Of a DNA stretch of 12,290 nucleotides, positions 1-7,114 are shown one piece after another. Origin of the DNA: Bacteroidota bacterium (GTDB lineage Bacteria > Bacteroidota > Bacteroidia > NS11-12g > UBA955); assembly GCA_008081305.1 (NCBI GenBank), contig VMCP01000176.1, positions 1-12,290 on the forward strand, in the 5' to 3' direction. The notes under the pieces were generated by a model that saw nothing but the letters and a program-made list of their open reading frames with translations, did no database searches and was not told the DNA's origin. Each line of letters opens with the position of its first letter. The stretch's first letter is position 1. Both the position numbers and the translations under genes were made by a program.

Positions 1-754
1 CCTGGTGCGTCATCGCAACAATTAAGTCTGCATCAATGATCTTAGCATAATTATGTACTTCGTTTGCAAAATTGTCAAACACTCCATCTTTGAATTCGTA
101 CATCACGTGCTTTACCTTGTTCTTTTCCATGGCACTGCGAATCATCGCAATGTTATTTTTCATTTTGCGATCTAGGTACTCATCACTTGAATCTGAAAAT
201 ACAATGTGAATTTCGGATCCGAAACGCTTGGCGATGTCAATTCCCCAGTTAAGTTTTTGGCGACTTTCAATGGTTAAATCAAAAGGCATAACAATTTTTT
301 GATATCCTTTTTCGGAAATGCTCATTCCCTTCACAACAACCACGGGCACTTCGGCGTATTGTAGTGTACGTGAAGCATTGGAACCCATAATTTGCTCTAG
401 GCCACTTGCTCCATGACTTCCCATAATTATAGAGTCGTATGCTTCGTTGTTGGCGATCTCGGCAATTTTTTTGTAAACCTTACCAGTTTCTACTCGGTGG
501 TGCACTTTAATGCCAAATTCTTTGGAAACTTCGTCAGCTCTTGCAGCAAGTTTAGTTTCAATCGCATCTTTCATGATAGCAGATTGGTTTTTGGAAAAGA
601 AACCTCCCATGAATCCTTCCTCTACTACGTAAATGAGGGTGATTTCATTTCCATAGGCCTTGGCTACTTTAGCAGCATGTCCCACGGCAATTCGTGCAAT
701 CTCAGAGAAATCCGTGGGCACTAAAATTTGGTTATTTGTATTTCTGTTTACCAT
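1..754 (-). CDS. Universal stress protein, two UspA domains (C-terminus cut by window edge)
   Basis: A tandem UspA-family protein, cytosolic, probably nucleotide-binding and linked to stress or growth-arrest survival. Reading the minus strand from the ATG at 752-754 gives 251 residues with no stop before base 1. Domain 1 (about residues 7-142) opens with QILVPTDFSEIA, the usual UspA beta1/Asp, and contains the nucleotide-binding loop GSHG (112-115) followed by GS (124-125). Domain 2 (about 152-251) restarts with KIVMPFDL and lacks such a loop as far as it is visible. The loop spacing in domain 1 is G-x2-G-x8-GS, one residue shorter than the x9 seen in ATP-binding members, so ATP binding is not assured. 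It lies 62 bp downstream of the secreted-protein gene on the same strand, but has its own candidate promoter. The family call is secure. The stress that induces it cannot be read from the sequence. Confidence 0.93.
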   Translation of the reverse strand, partial: MVNRNTNNQILVPTDFSEIARIAVGHAAKVAKAYGNEITLIYVVEEGFMGGFFSKNQSAIMKDAIETKLAARADEVSKEFGIKVHHRVETGKVYKKIAEIANNEAYDSIIMGSHGASGLEQIMGSNASRTLQYAEVPVVVVKGMSISEKGYQKIVMPFDLTIESRQKLNWGIDIAKRFGSEIHIVFSDSSDEYLDRKMKNNIAMIRSAMEKNKVKHVMYEFKDGVFDNFANEVHNYAKIIDADLIVAMTHQ

Positions 755-760
755 AGCAAT

Positions 761-778
761 CTGTATTCAAATATACAG
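761..778. promoter_or_regulatory. Palindrome CTGTAT-N6-ATACAG over the usp -7 box
   Basis: A perfect 6-bp inverted repeat with a 6-bp spacer covers the TATATTTG element of the preceding promoter and ends 7 bp before the usp start codon. No T-run follows on either strand, so it does not look like a terminator. Its position would suit a repressor operator or a small 5' hairpin in the mRNA. No regulator gene lies next to it in the window. Confidence 0.35.
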
Positions 779-797
779 TGAGTCTGACTAAGAGAAA
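768..797 (-). promoter_or_regulatory. Candidate Bacteroidota-type promoter of the universal stress gene
   Basis: On the minus strand the sequence TATATTTG (768-775) matches the Bacteroidota -7 consensus TAnnTTTG exactly. It is preceded, 18 bases upstream, by TTTC (794-797), a 3/4 match to the -33 TTTG box. The predicted transcription start lies a few bases before the ATG at 754, which gives a very short leader. The assignment rests on motif and spacing only. Confidence 0.5.
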
Positions 798-816
798 GTG
801 ATAATTGTCATATATG

Positions 817-2760
817 TTATTCTTCTTGGATTACGAGCTTTTGCGAATAGGTCCCCAACTCATTAGAAGAGGTAAAAATATAGGTACCCACAGACAAGTG
901 CTGTAAGTCGATGTTTTTGTCTGACTCAACTAGATGGTATTCGATTAAAACCTTACCCTCGAGCGAAGTAATGCTGATCCGGGTAGGAGTGGAAATATTC
1001 AAATGGAGATTTCCATGGCTTGGGTTTGGTGAAAACTGAATTCCGGTTTTATTGAATGATTTTATTTTCGCTGGCTCACAATTGACATATATCGTTTCGC
1101 AAATCCAAGTATCGCATTTTAAACATTCGTCATATGCCCACATGCAAACATTGTAGTACCCGTTTTCCTTGAAAAGGAAATCGTGAATCCTTCCGTATTC
1201 TTGGTAAATAACGGTGTTGCCAGAAACAATTTTTAGTTTCTGTTGAATGCAACTATCCTCGTAATTCGTCATCTCAAAAATATATTTCATGCAGTTCTCG
1301 CGGAGCGGGGTATAGGATAGTTTTAACTTGCTCCAGTCACATTTCTTTGAAGAAATGCAATCGGTCGTAAAGGTTGAGCACAGTGTGGTGTCACAACCCG
1401 TACAATTATTATAAAATTTAACGCAAACGGTGTACTTCCCATTTTCAGGAATTTCATAACGGAATAGTCTCCTGTATTGCCTATCCAGTGAGGCTGCTTT
1501 GCCGTTTACGGTGACCCCGTATTCAAAACAAGAATCCATGAATTCATTTATCCATATCTTAATCAATGGACAGTTGGACTTATTAATGGTGAAACCAAGT
1601 TTATCTGGCCACTCACATTTTTTTGATTCAAAACAACCGATTTCAATCCATTTATAAATGATGGTGTCACAACCCGTACAGCTATTTACATACCTAAAGC
1701 CATATTTATATCGTCCGTTTTCTTTGAATTGATGAGTTTTATATCTACCTGAAGTTAATTTGCCATCAAAGTAGAATTCTATTTTAATACAGGTGTCCTT
1801 TTGGTAGGTGGCCTCAAAAATTGCTGAGCCACATTTCTCTTTACTTAGCGCATGTCCGATGCTTAGGTTGTATTCCTTCCAATTACACTTTTTATTAGGA
1901 AGGCATGAATTTGAAACGATATCGCAGAAAGTGGTATCGCATCCCGTACAAGCATTTTTGAGTGTCAAACAAACCACAAATGAGTCTTTCTTTTCGAAAG
2001 TTACCCTTGCAACGCGGTCGTAGTAATATTTTCCGTTAATGGTCCATTTGTATTGCATGCAAGAGTCTTCATAGTTTGGTGCTTCAAAAACCCATTTATT
2101 GCAGTTATTTGATGTGTATATATTTTTTTCTTTCCAGTTACATTTGGTGGTTTTAGTGTTACAATTGACTTTTATGGTTTCGCATAAAGTGGTTGAGCAC
2201 TTTTTATTGCTCACCGTGTATCCAACCAATACACACATTCGGTATGTGCTGTCTTTTTTGTATTGGTGATTGGGGTCGTCATTGGTAGAAGATGAACCGT
2301 CACCAAATTGCCATTTATAGGTAGGACTAAAACCGCTGTTATATAATGGCTTTGCTCTAAAATAGTAAAGGCCACATTTACTTGAATCTTTGGTTATGTA
2401 TAGCTTTTTGTCGACACTGTCACAAGGATCACAGCCCTTAACGGTAACAGATGAACAAATGGTGGTGTCCGAACGCTTACAGAAATTATATACCTGCATA
2501 CAAATTTTATAGGTACCGGCCGTTTTAAACGTAGTTTTCAAGGAAAGCCCTTTGGCAGTTGGTGTAGAGGTGTTTCCTACATACCAAGCCACAGACTCAC
2601 AACTACTATCGATATATTTTGCAACGGCATGAATTTCAAGACATTTGCTTGTTACGCTGATTCTAGGGTGATTAGACTGTGCACGCGATAAGGAAATACC
2701 CAAGAAAAGTAATAAAACTGCAATTATTGATTTTCTGTTATGTAAGGTGGCAAATGTCAT
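817..2760 (-). CDS. Secreted Cys-rich PKD-like repeat protein with T9SS type A sorting domain
   Basis: A 647-residue exported protein, probably surface-attached or released by the type IX secretion system. An N-terminal signal peptide (about 1-28, hydrophobic IIAVLLLFLGISL, cleavage near RAQS) is followed by six PKD-like beta-sandwich units of about 80-90 residues. Unit 2 (about 111-200) has the clearest PKD signature, WQFGDGSSSTNDDPNHQY. Units 3-6 (206-286, 291-376, 381-468, 473-561) share a pattern: KCxW start, a DSC or DTC step, NGK or DGK, an F..xG.Y.VC strand, CTGCDT (LKCDT in unit 6), and a closing Cys. The tail (about 570-647), with FSPNPSHGNLHL and an LSVGTYIF strand, is the Por secretion C-terminal sorting domain that is removed on export. 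No enzyme domain is visible; a binding, adhesin or structural role is an inference from PKD repeats. Start is an ATG directly before the signal peptide. HemW lies 69 bp upstream on the same strand. Confidence 0.88.
   Translation of the reverse strand: MTFATLHNRKSIIAVLLLFLGISLSRAQSNHPRISVTSKCLEIHAVAKYIDSSCESVAWYVGNTSTPTAKGLSLKTTFKTAGTYKICMQVYNFCKRSDTTICSSVTVKGCDPCDSVDKKLYITKDSSKCGLYYFRAKPLYNSGFSPTYKWQFGDGSSSTNDDPNHQYKKDSTYRMCVLVGYTVSNKKCSTTLCETIKVNCNTKTTKCNWKEKNIYTSNNCNKWVFEAPNYEDSCMQYKWTINGKYYYDRVARVTFEKKDSFVVCLTLKNACTGCDTTFCDIVSNSCLPNKKCNWKEYNLSIGHALSKEKCGSAIFEATYQKDTCIKIEFYFDGKLTSGRYKTHQFKENGRYKYGFRYVNSCTGCDTIIYKWIEIGCFESKKCEWPDKLGFTINKSNCPLIKIWINEFMDSCFEYGVTVNGKAASLDRQYRRLFRYEIPENGKYTVCVKFYNNCTGCDTTLCSTFTTDCISSKKCDWSKLKLSYTPLRENCMKYIFEMTNYEDSCIQQKLKIVSGNTVIYQEYGRIHDFLFKENGYYNVCMWAYDECLKCDTWICETIYVNCEPAKIKSFNKTGIQFSPNPSHGNLHLNISTPTRISITSLEGKVLIEYHLVESDKNIDLQHLSVGTYIFTSSNELGTYSQKLVIQEE
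1078..2145 (-). repeat. Four tandem Cys-rich ~85-92-residue protein repeats
   Basis: This stretch encodes residues 206-561 of the secreted PKD-like protein. Each unit begins with K-C-x-W and carries about 6-7 cysteines at corresponding positions, including the CTGCD core. Unit starts are at residues 206, 291, 381 and 473. The units are diverged in DNA, so this is an old protein-level repeat and not a recent DNA duplication. The regular cysteine spacing suggests disulphides within each unit. Confidence 0.8.
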
Positions 2761-2829
2761 TTTGTTTGAATTTTATATACAGATTAGACGCATATATTAA
2801 ACAATCCGTTGCAATGAACAATGAGATTC

Positions 2830-3954
2830 TTATGATTCGAACAAATTCGCACTCAGTTCATCTCCAATCAACCTGCCCTTGTTTGTTAAATAAAAACCGG
2901 ATTCATCTATATCAATCCATCCATTTGATTTGTAGTGCTCTAACATGGTCTTTTTTTCTTTACGCCAAGACATTCTAAGCAATTCTATGTCTGACCAAAC
3001 GATTCCCTCTTTGGTTCTGAGTTTTACCATGATGTACTCGTTTAAACGGTCATTTTCCGTGAGCTTTTCTATTTCTCTTGGGAATGAATGATTCTCAATG
3101 GCTGAAACATACCTGGCGTTGTTAGGTTCATTCCAATATCTAAGAGTATCACCATCATAAGAATGTGCCGATGGACCAAAACCGTAGTAAGGTAGGAAAT
3201 TCCAGTAATTGGAATTATGAATTGCTCGATAGCCCTCTGCACAGTAATTACTGATTTCGTATGCTTCCCAACCGACTTTTTTTATGTGCTTTTGTAGAAT
3301 ATCAAACTGCAACGCTGCTTTATCTTCATCAATAGGTGGGATGATGTTTTTATTTACCTGATGAGCTAAAACGGTTTTTTCTTCTACTGTCAGAGCGTAA
3401 GCAGATAGGTGTTTGATGGTAGAGTATTTCTTGATGAAATCCAGCTCTCCTTGCCACTCTTCATCAGATTTCCAAGGGGTTCCGTAAATAAGATCAACCG
3501 AAAGCGTAATAGACTTTTCTTTATTCAAGAGTGCTAATGCAGTCAGGCTTTGCTCCTTGGAATGAGCTCTATTCATTGCTTTTAACTCTAACTCATTTAG
3601 AGATTGCAATCCAAGACTGACACGGTTTACGCCAAGTTGTTTTAGGTTTTCAATAAGATCAGAGTCGATGTCTTCCGGATTACATTCAACAGTGAATTCC
3701 TGGATATTTGAAATATCTGTTTTTGATTTGATGGCCTTCATAATTATTTCCCATTCATCTACATGAAGTAATGATGGTGTTCCTCCACCAAAATAGATAG
3801 ATTGGCAACCCGTTTGGGGGATGTGTGTTAGCCTAATTTCAGCAGCAATCGCATTGACTACACGCGTTCTATTTCCTAGGGATGTGGAGAAATGGAAGTT
3901 GCAATAGTGACAAGCTTTGCGACAAAAGGGGATATGAACATAAATTCCGAACAA
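2830..3954 (-). CDS. hemW: HemW, radical SAM heme chaperone (HemN-like)
   Basis: A 374-residue radical SAM protein, cytosolic, thought to hold heme and pass it to client proteins; it was formerly annotated as oxygen-independent coproporphyrinogen III oxidase. The N-terminus IPFCRKACHYCNF supplies the Cx3Cx2C [4Fe-4S] ligands (C11, C15, C18). GGGTPS (56-61) is the SAM-contacting glycine motif. HNSNYW (246-251) and GFGPSAHSY (258-266) are the HemW hallmark segments. A HemN_C winged-helix end follows (TNKGRLIGDELSANLF, about 357-372). The fourth cysteine of true HemN (CxxxCxxCxC) is absent; position 20 is Phe, which supports HemW over HemN. Length is typical. The start is TTG at 3952-3954, chosen because homologues begin just before GIYVHIPFC and no ATG fits. 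It is divergent from the DUF4271-hemD pair, 84 bp apart, another tetrapyrrole link. Confidence 0.95.
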   Translation of the reverse strand: MFGIYVHIPFCRKACHYCNFHFSTSLGNRTRVVNAIAAEIRLTHIPQTGCQSIYFGGGTPSLLHVDEWEIIMKAIKSKTDISNIQEFTVECNPEDIDSDLIENLKQLGVNRVSLGLQSLNELELKAMNRAHSKEQSLTALALLNKEKSITLSVDLIYGTPWKSDEEWQGELDFIKKYSTIKHLSAYALTVEEKTVLAHQVNKNIIPPIDEDKAALQFDILQKHIKKVGWEAYEISNYCAEGYRAIHNSNYWNFLPYYGFGPSAHSYDGDTLRYWNEPNNARYVSAIENHSFPREIEKLTENDRLNEYIMVKLRTKEGIVWSDIELLRMSWRKEKKTMLEHYKSNGWIDIDESGFYLTNKGRLIGDELSANLFES

Positions 3955-4011
3955 ATTGAAACAAAGATCTTTTAAAATGAATTAGTGTACAACGCACCGA
4001 TAGCGATTCTC

Positions 4012-4019
4012 TATTTTTG
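4012..4019 (+). promoter_or_regulatory. Candidate -7 box for the DUF4271-hemD pair
   Basis: TATTTTTG matches the Bacteroidota TAnnTTTG element exactly and lies 19 bp before the ATG at 4039, in the 84-bp divergent gap with hemW. A good TTTG -33 box at the usual 18-20 bp spacing is not present, so this is a half-supported promoter. No equally good element was found for hemW in the same gap. Confidence 0.4.
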
Positions 4020-4038
4020 TGGAGATTAGACAGACCGT

Positions 4039-5013
4039 ATGTTGCGCTTTGCTTTTTTTTTCATATCCATTTTTGTAACACATTTAGGAGTTTCTCAAGA
4101 TAGTCTGAGTAATGAACAGCAACAGCAGATTGATCAAAGTGCTACAGATGAACAAGCCAATTTTTCTGTTTCCTCAACGAACTCCGATGTGCCTTTAAGT
4201 CAAAGCATGTGGGATTATTTTCCTGAGAATCGATTCATTGACTCACTCCGAGAGGATACATTGATTTCTCGTTTTCGTTCACCTTTAGAGATGCAATTTC
4301 CTTCTGAAAAGACGTTCAATGGAATTGACCCTTATGATCCATACATGTTGGATTCTTTTGCGCGAAATCCACGCGCAAAATCTTGGTTTTTCTTGGTTAG
4401 TCTCTTCGTTATCCTACATGTATTATACTTCAAAGCAGTATATCCTAAACAATTTCAGTTACGGATTCAGAGTTTATTTCGTCCCTATTTCTTTGAAGAC
4501 TTGATGCGAGAACAACAAATTGGTTCCTTTACGGGTAGTTTGCATGCCTATGTCATTGGAATGATGGTGTTTTTATTGGGTGTTAATATGTATGTGTTGA
4601 GTTTAGATTACACGCGATTAAATCATGTCTTGGTGTATTTCTTAGCATTTGCGATTACTGCAATTTTACTTTTTGGCTTATACGCCGTACAATTTGTTTT
4701 CACGAGTAGTTTGGAAATAAATCATATTCTTTCCCGTCAATTACAGCGTCAAATTAACGTTAACCTTCTGTTGGCTATCGTTTTCCTGCCCTTGTTCTTA
4801 ATCTTGTATTACAATGGTTCAGGATGGGTAGGTGAAGACCTGTTCAAACAAATGTATTATGTGCCAATTTTTTGGTTGTCAATACGTTTTATTTTTCAGA
4901 TTTATGGCATAATACGAGATAGGCAGGGATTATTGAGCTCGTTTTTGTATTTTTGCACATTCGAAATCATCCCTTATCTACTTCTGATTAAGTATTTTGA
5001 AACTACCCTGTAA
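4039..5013 (+). CDS. DUF4271 domain-containing membrane protein
   Basis: A 324-residue inner-membrane protein of the DUF4271 family, function unknown. A hydrophobic N-terminus (LRFAFFFISIFVTHLGVS, 2-19) looks like a signal peptide or first anchor. A polar, Gln/Ser-rich extracytoplasmic stretch follows (about 20-110). Six hydrophobic segments come next, near 115-135, 171-189, 197-221, 239-258, 273-292 and 302-320. Basic stretches such as FRDRQG-like IIRDRQG lie between them. The stop codon is only 2 bp from the hemD start, so the two are almost certainly co-transcribed. As far as I recall, DUF4271 genes stand beside hemD in many Bacteroidota, which suggests a role related to heme synthesis or its membrane context; that role is inference. 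ATG start; candidate promoter 19 bp upstream. Confidence 0.88.
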   Translation: MLRFAFFFISIFVTHLGVSQDSLSNEQQQQIDQSATDEQANFSVSSTNSDVPLSQSMWDYFPENRFIDSLREDTLISRFRSPLEMQFPSEKTFNGIDPYDPYMLDSFARNPRAKSWFFLVSLFVILHVLYFKAVYPKQFQLRIQSLFRPYFFEDLMREQQIGSFTGSLHAYVIGMMVFLLGVNMYVLSLDYTRLNHVLVYFLAFAITAILLFGLYAVQFVFTSSLEINHILSRQLQRQINVNLLLAIVFLPLFLILYYNGSGWVGEDLFKQMYYVPIFWLSIRFIFQIYGIIRDRQGLLSSFLYFCTFEIIPYLLLIKYFETTL

Positions 5014-5015
5014 TC

Positions 5016-5777
5016 ATGACTAACGAAAGAGAAAAACCTGTAAAAAGTATACTCATTACCCAATCTCAACCGGAGCCAGGTAGGAACGTATACGAGGATT
5101 TTGTGAGCCGAAATAAATTAAAAATGGACTTCAGAGGGTTTATACACGTTGAACCACTCACAGCCAAAGAGATTCGCAAGCAGAAGATTAACTTTCTTGA
5201 TTACACAGCGGTCATTTTTAATTCTCGTAATGCTATCGACTACTTTTTTCAGATGGCCGAAGAGATGAAGGTGGAGATGCCAACGGATACAAAGTATTTC
5301 TCAACCAATGAGAGTGTGGCCAACTACATCCAAAAGTATATCGTACCCAGAAAGCGTAAGATGTTCACTTCGAAGGGAACCGAGAAAGACTTTTTAACTC
5401 TTTTTAAGAACCACAAAAAAGAAAAGTTCCTTTTCCCTTGTAGTGATATTAGAAAACCGAGCATTCCCGATCACTTTAATAAAAATGGTTTTGACTTTAC
5501 TGAGTGCACAATTTATCGCACGGTGAGTTCAGATTTAAGTGATTTGGAGAACGTGTTTTACGACATTATAGTATTTTTCAGTCCAGCTGATATCAGGTCC
5601 TTGTACGATAATTTCCCAGGGTATAAACAAAAGGGAACTCGATTTGCTGGATTTGGTAGCAGTACACAAAAAGCTATTGCAGAAAATAATCTCATTTTAG
5701 ATATTCCTGCACCAGCAGAAGGTATACCCAGTATGCTCTCTGCCCTGGAGGACTATGTCGGGCGAGTTAATAAGTAG
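5016..5777 (+). CDS. hemD: Uroporphyrinogen-III synthase
   Basis: A 253-residue HemD that closes and rearranges hydroxymethylbilane to uroporphyrinogen III, the last common step before the heme and siroheme branches, in the cytosol. The sequence shows the two-lobe HemD pattern. Lobe 1 starts with KSILITQSQPEPG and FVSRNKL. The hinge-facing segment TAVIFNSRNAIDYFF (about 64-78) is the conserved 'fTSxnav' region. Lobe 2 carries FTSKGTEKDF, an ECTIYRT strand (163-169), and the SP motif of VFFSPADIRSLYDNF (about 186-200). A FAGFGSSTQKAI segment (210-221) corresponds to the 'a.G..ta..l' end of the family. HemD proteins are poorly conserved, but this matches the Bacteroidota subgroup well. The start is ATG, 2 bp after the DUF4271 stop. 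Its 3' end overlaps the convergent methyltransferase gene by 11 bp, and no hairpin terminator is visible between them. Confidence 0.92.
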   Translation: MTNEREKPVKSILITQSQPEPGRNVYEDFVSRNKLKMDFRGFIHVEPLTAKEIRKQKINFLDYTAVIFNSRNAIDYFFQMAEEMKVEMPTDTKYFSTNESVANYIQKYIVPRKRKMFTSKGTEKDFLTLFKNHKKEKFLFPCSDIRKPSIPDHFNKNGFDFTECTIYRTVSSDLSDLENVFYDIIVFFSPADIRSLYDNFPGYKQKGTRFAGFGSSTQKAIAENNLILDIPAPAEGIPSMLSALEDYVGRVNK

Positions 5778-6990
5778 TTACTGTTAGCCAAGCAGAGATT
5801 TTATTGCTATTCTTTAATGGAATTACGTAGAGAGTGAATGTGTCGCTCTCAATTAGATTGAGTTCCTTTCGAAGCGTATCTCCAGTCACCCGTCGACCTT
5901 TCCAATTGAAACTCCCTTTTGTGGTAACCGAGGCCGTTGTATAGCCAGATTTACTTAAGCTGCGTTTTACTTCCTTGAGACTCCCCTCCATTGTTTTTAT
6001 CACTCTTTTTGACCTACCCCAAGCTTTAGGTATTTGAGCATATGTAGAAAAAAGCGTGTGGTTATGAACCAAGCTATTCATGTCAGATCGCGAGGCAATA
6101 GTATGTTGAAGCCCTACCACGTTAAGCCCTCCATGTGGTTCGAAAATATAAAGCTCCTGTCTAGGTGTTAATGGTTCTATCAAATGATGTTCATGGATCA
6201 ATTCTATTTCATTTTCAGAGCTTCCTAAATGAACCGAAATACACGATGTCATAGGTTTTTGGGACCTATCAATGTGAATCAGTAATTCCTTTACCTCATG
6301 TTGATAGTGTATGGAATAAATACAGATTTGACCAGAAGGGAGGAGTTCTAATAAAGACTTATAATCTGTCATTGGGCTGAATTTTATGAGAAACTCAATA
6401 CCCTCAGGGGCCTTTTTGAAGATTTTTTGAATATTTGGGCTATAGCTGTTAACATCTCCACCAAGTCTTTCATTGTCTAACCGTCTATCAGGATCTATGT
6501 AGACTAATGTGTCAGAATCTGCCTTTGAAATAAATGATTGGGCATCCCCTTCTTCACGGGACCAAGATTGTTGCAACAGTTGCATGTTATGTCGAACCAA
6601 TTGATTTAGCGCTTCATTGGTGTCTACTGAAGTCACATCACAATCTTGTCTGCTAAAAGCCCAATCATCCACCCCAAGTCCGCCTGTTAGACTCAATACT
6701 TTTTTGGTTTTAAAATGGGAGGCTTTCCAAAGGGCTACTCTTTCAGATGTGGATTGTTCTAAAGCTCTCTGTTCAAATAAGCAACCTGAAGTACACCAAA
6801 TGGGCAATTTGCGCCACGCCTTCTTCTTGAGTTTGATTTGTTCAAAGGCTAGGGGAGCAAGATCTCCAAATTTTCGTTGGATTTCACCGATGCTAGGGAT
6901 GTGATGGTCTGATTCATTTGAAATAATTTCAGATAGCGCAATCGAATTGCTGTCAAAAGCGTTTAATTTGTAAAGACTATCTAAAACCAT
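5767..6990 (-). CDS. Class I SAM-dependent methyltransferase with THUMP-like C-terminal domain
   Basis: A predicted cytosolic methyltransferase of about 407 residues, likely acting on RNA, substrate unknown. A helical N-terminal region (about 1-85, with KKKAWRKLPIW) precedes the Rossmann core. Motif I is VLSLTGGLGVDDWAF (98-112), followed by the acidic SAM-ribose step SVDTNEAL (121-128). Motif IV is YIDPDRR (164-170), the family's DP(A/P)RR signature. The C-terminal THUMP-like domain contains KAWGRSKRVIKTMEG and ends in a FTLYVIPLKN strand. An open frame continues upstream to 7059, but homologues begin shortly before the N-A-F-D segment. That upstream stretch is the antisense of a lipoprotein gene, so I start at the ATG at 6988-6990. 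That ATG overlaps the divergent lipoprotein ATG in one CATG. An exact TAnnTTTG match (TAATTTTG, 6999-7006) lies 8 bp upstream, inside the lipoprotein gene. Confidence 0.88.
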   Translation of the reverse strand: MVLDSLYKLNAFDSNSIALSEIISNESDHHIPSIGEIQRKFGDLAPLAFEQIKLKKKAWRKLPIWCTSGCLFEQRALEQSTSERVALWKASHFKTKKVLSLTGGLGVDDWAFSRQDCDVTSVDTNEALNQLVRHNMQLLQQSWSREEGDAQSFISKADSDTLVYIDPDRRLDNERLGGDVNSYSPNIQKIFKKAPEGIEFLIKFSPMTDYKSLLELLPSGQICIYSIHYQHEVKELLIHIDRSQKPMTSCISVHLGSSENEIELIHEHHLIEPLTPRQELYIFEPHGGLNVVGLQHTIASRSDMNSLVHNHTLFSTYAQIPKAWGRSKRVIKTMEGSLKEVKRSLSKSGYTTASVTTKGSFNWKGRRVTGDTLRKELNLIESDTFTLYVIPLKNSNKISAWLTVTTY

Positions 6991-7108
6991 GAAAAACGCA
7001 AAATTAATCGCAATTATCGGATTAGCTACATTGATGTTCAGTGCCTGTGGTATGCGCAAAAAAGATCGTTGCCCAAGTATGGGTGAAAAAACGGTTCAAC
7101 TAAAGTAA
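6989..7108 (+). CDS. Small lipoprotein, 39 residues
   Basis: A short gene with clear export signals. The ATG at 6989 opens MKNAKLIAIIGLATLMFSAC, a basic N-terminus, a hydrophobic core and a lipobox (F-S-A-C) with Cys20 as the lipid site. The predicted mature peptide is only 20 residues, rich in Lys/Arg, with a second cysteine in RCPSM (27-31). No acidic residues follow Cys20, so the Bacteroidota surface-export signal is missing and a periplasm-facing anchor is more likely. Small lipoproteins of this look, with a C-P motif after the anchor, occur in other Flavobacteriales as I recall, but no function is known to me. It begins in a CATG shared with the divergent methyltransferase start. Its TAA is followed, in the same frame and 6 bp later, by the ytxJ-like TTG start, so it probably heads that operon. 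Confidence 0.75.
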   Translation: MKNAKLIAIIGLATLMFSACGMRKKDRCPSMGEKTVQLK

Positions 7109-7114
7109 AAATCA

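Noticed and set aside
413..724. Plus-strand open frame of 103 codons inside the universal stress gene
   Set aside because: It is fully antisense to a well-conserved protein, and its translation shows no recognisable domain or export signal.
1078..2145. Regular repeats as a CRISPR array or recent DNA tandem repeat
   Set aside because: The periodicity is about 255-276 bp, the DNA copies are diverged, and the repeat unit is a protein domain in one open frame.
6991..7059. N-terminal extension of the methyltransferase (start at 7059, 430 residues)
   Set aside because: The extra 23 residues are the antisense of the lipoprotein's signal-peptide region and do not resemble the N-terminus of this methyltransferase family, which begins close to the ATG at 6990.
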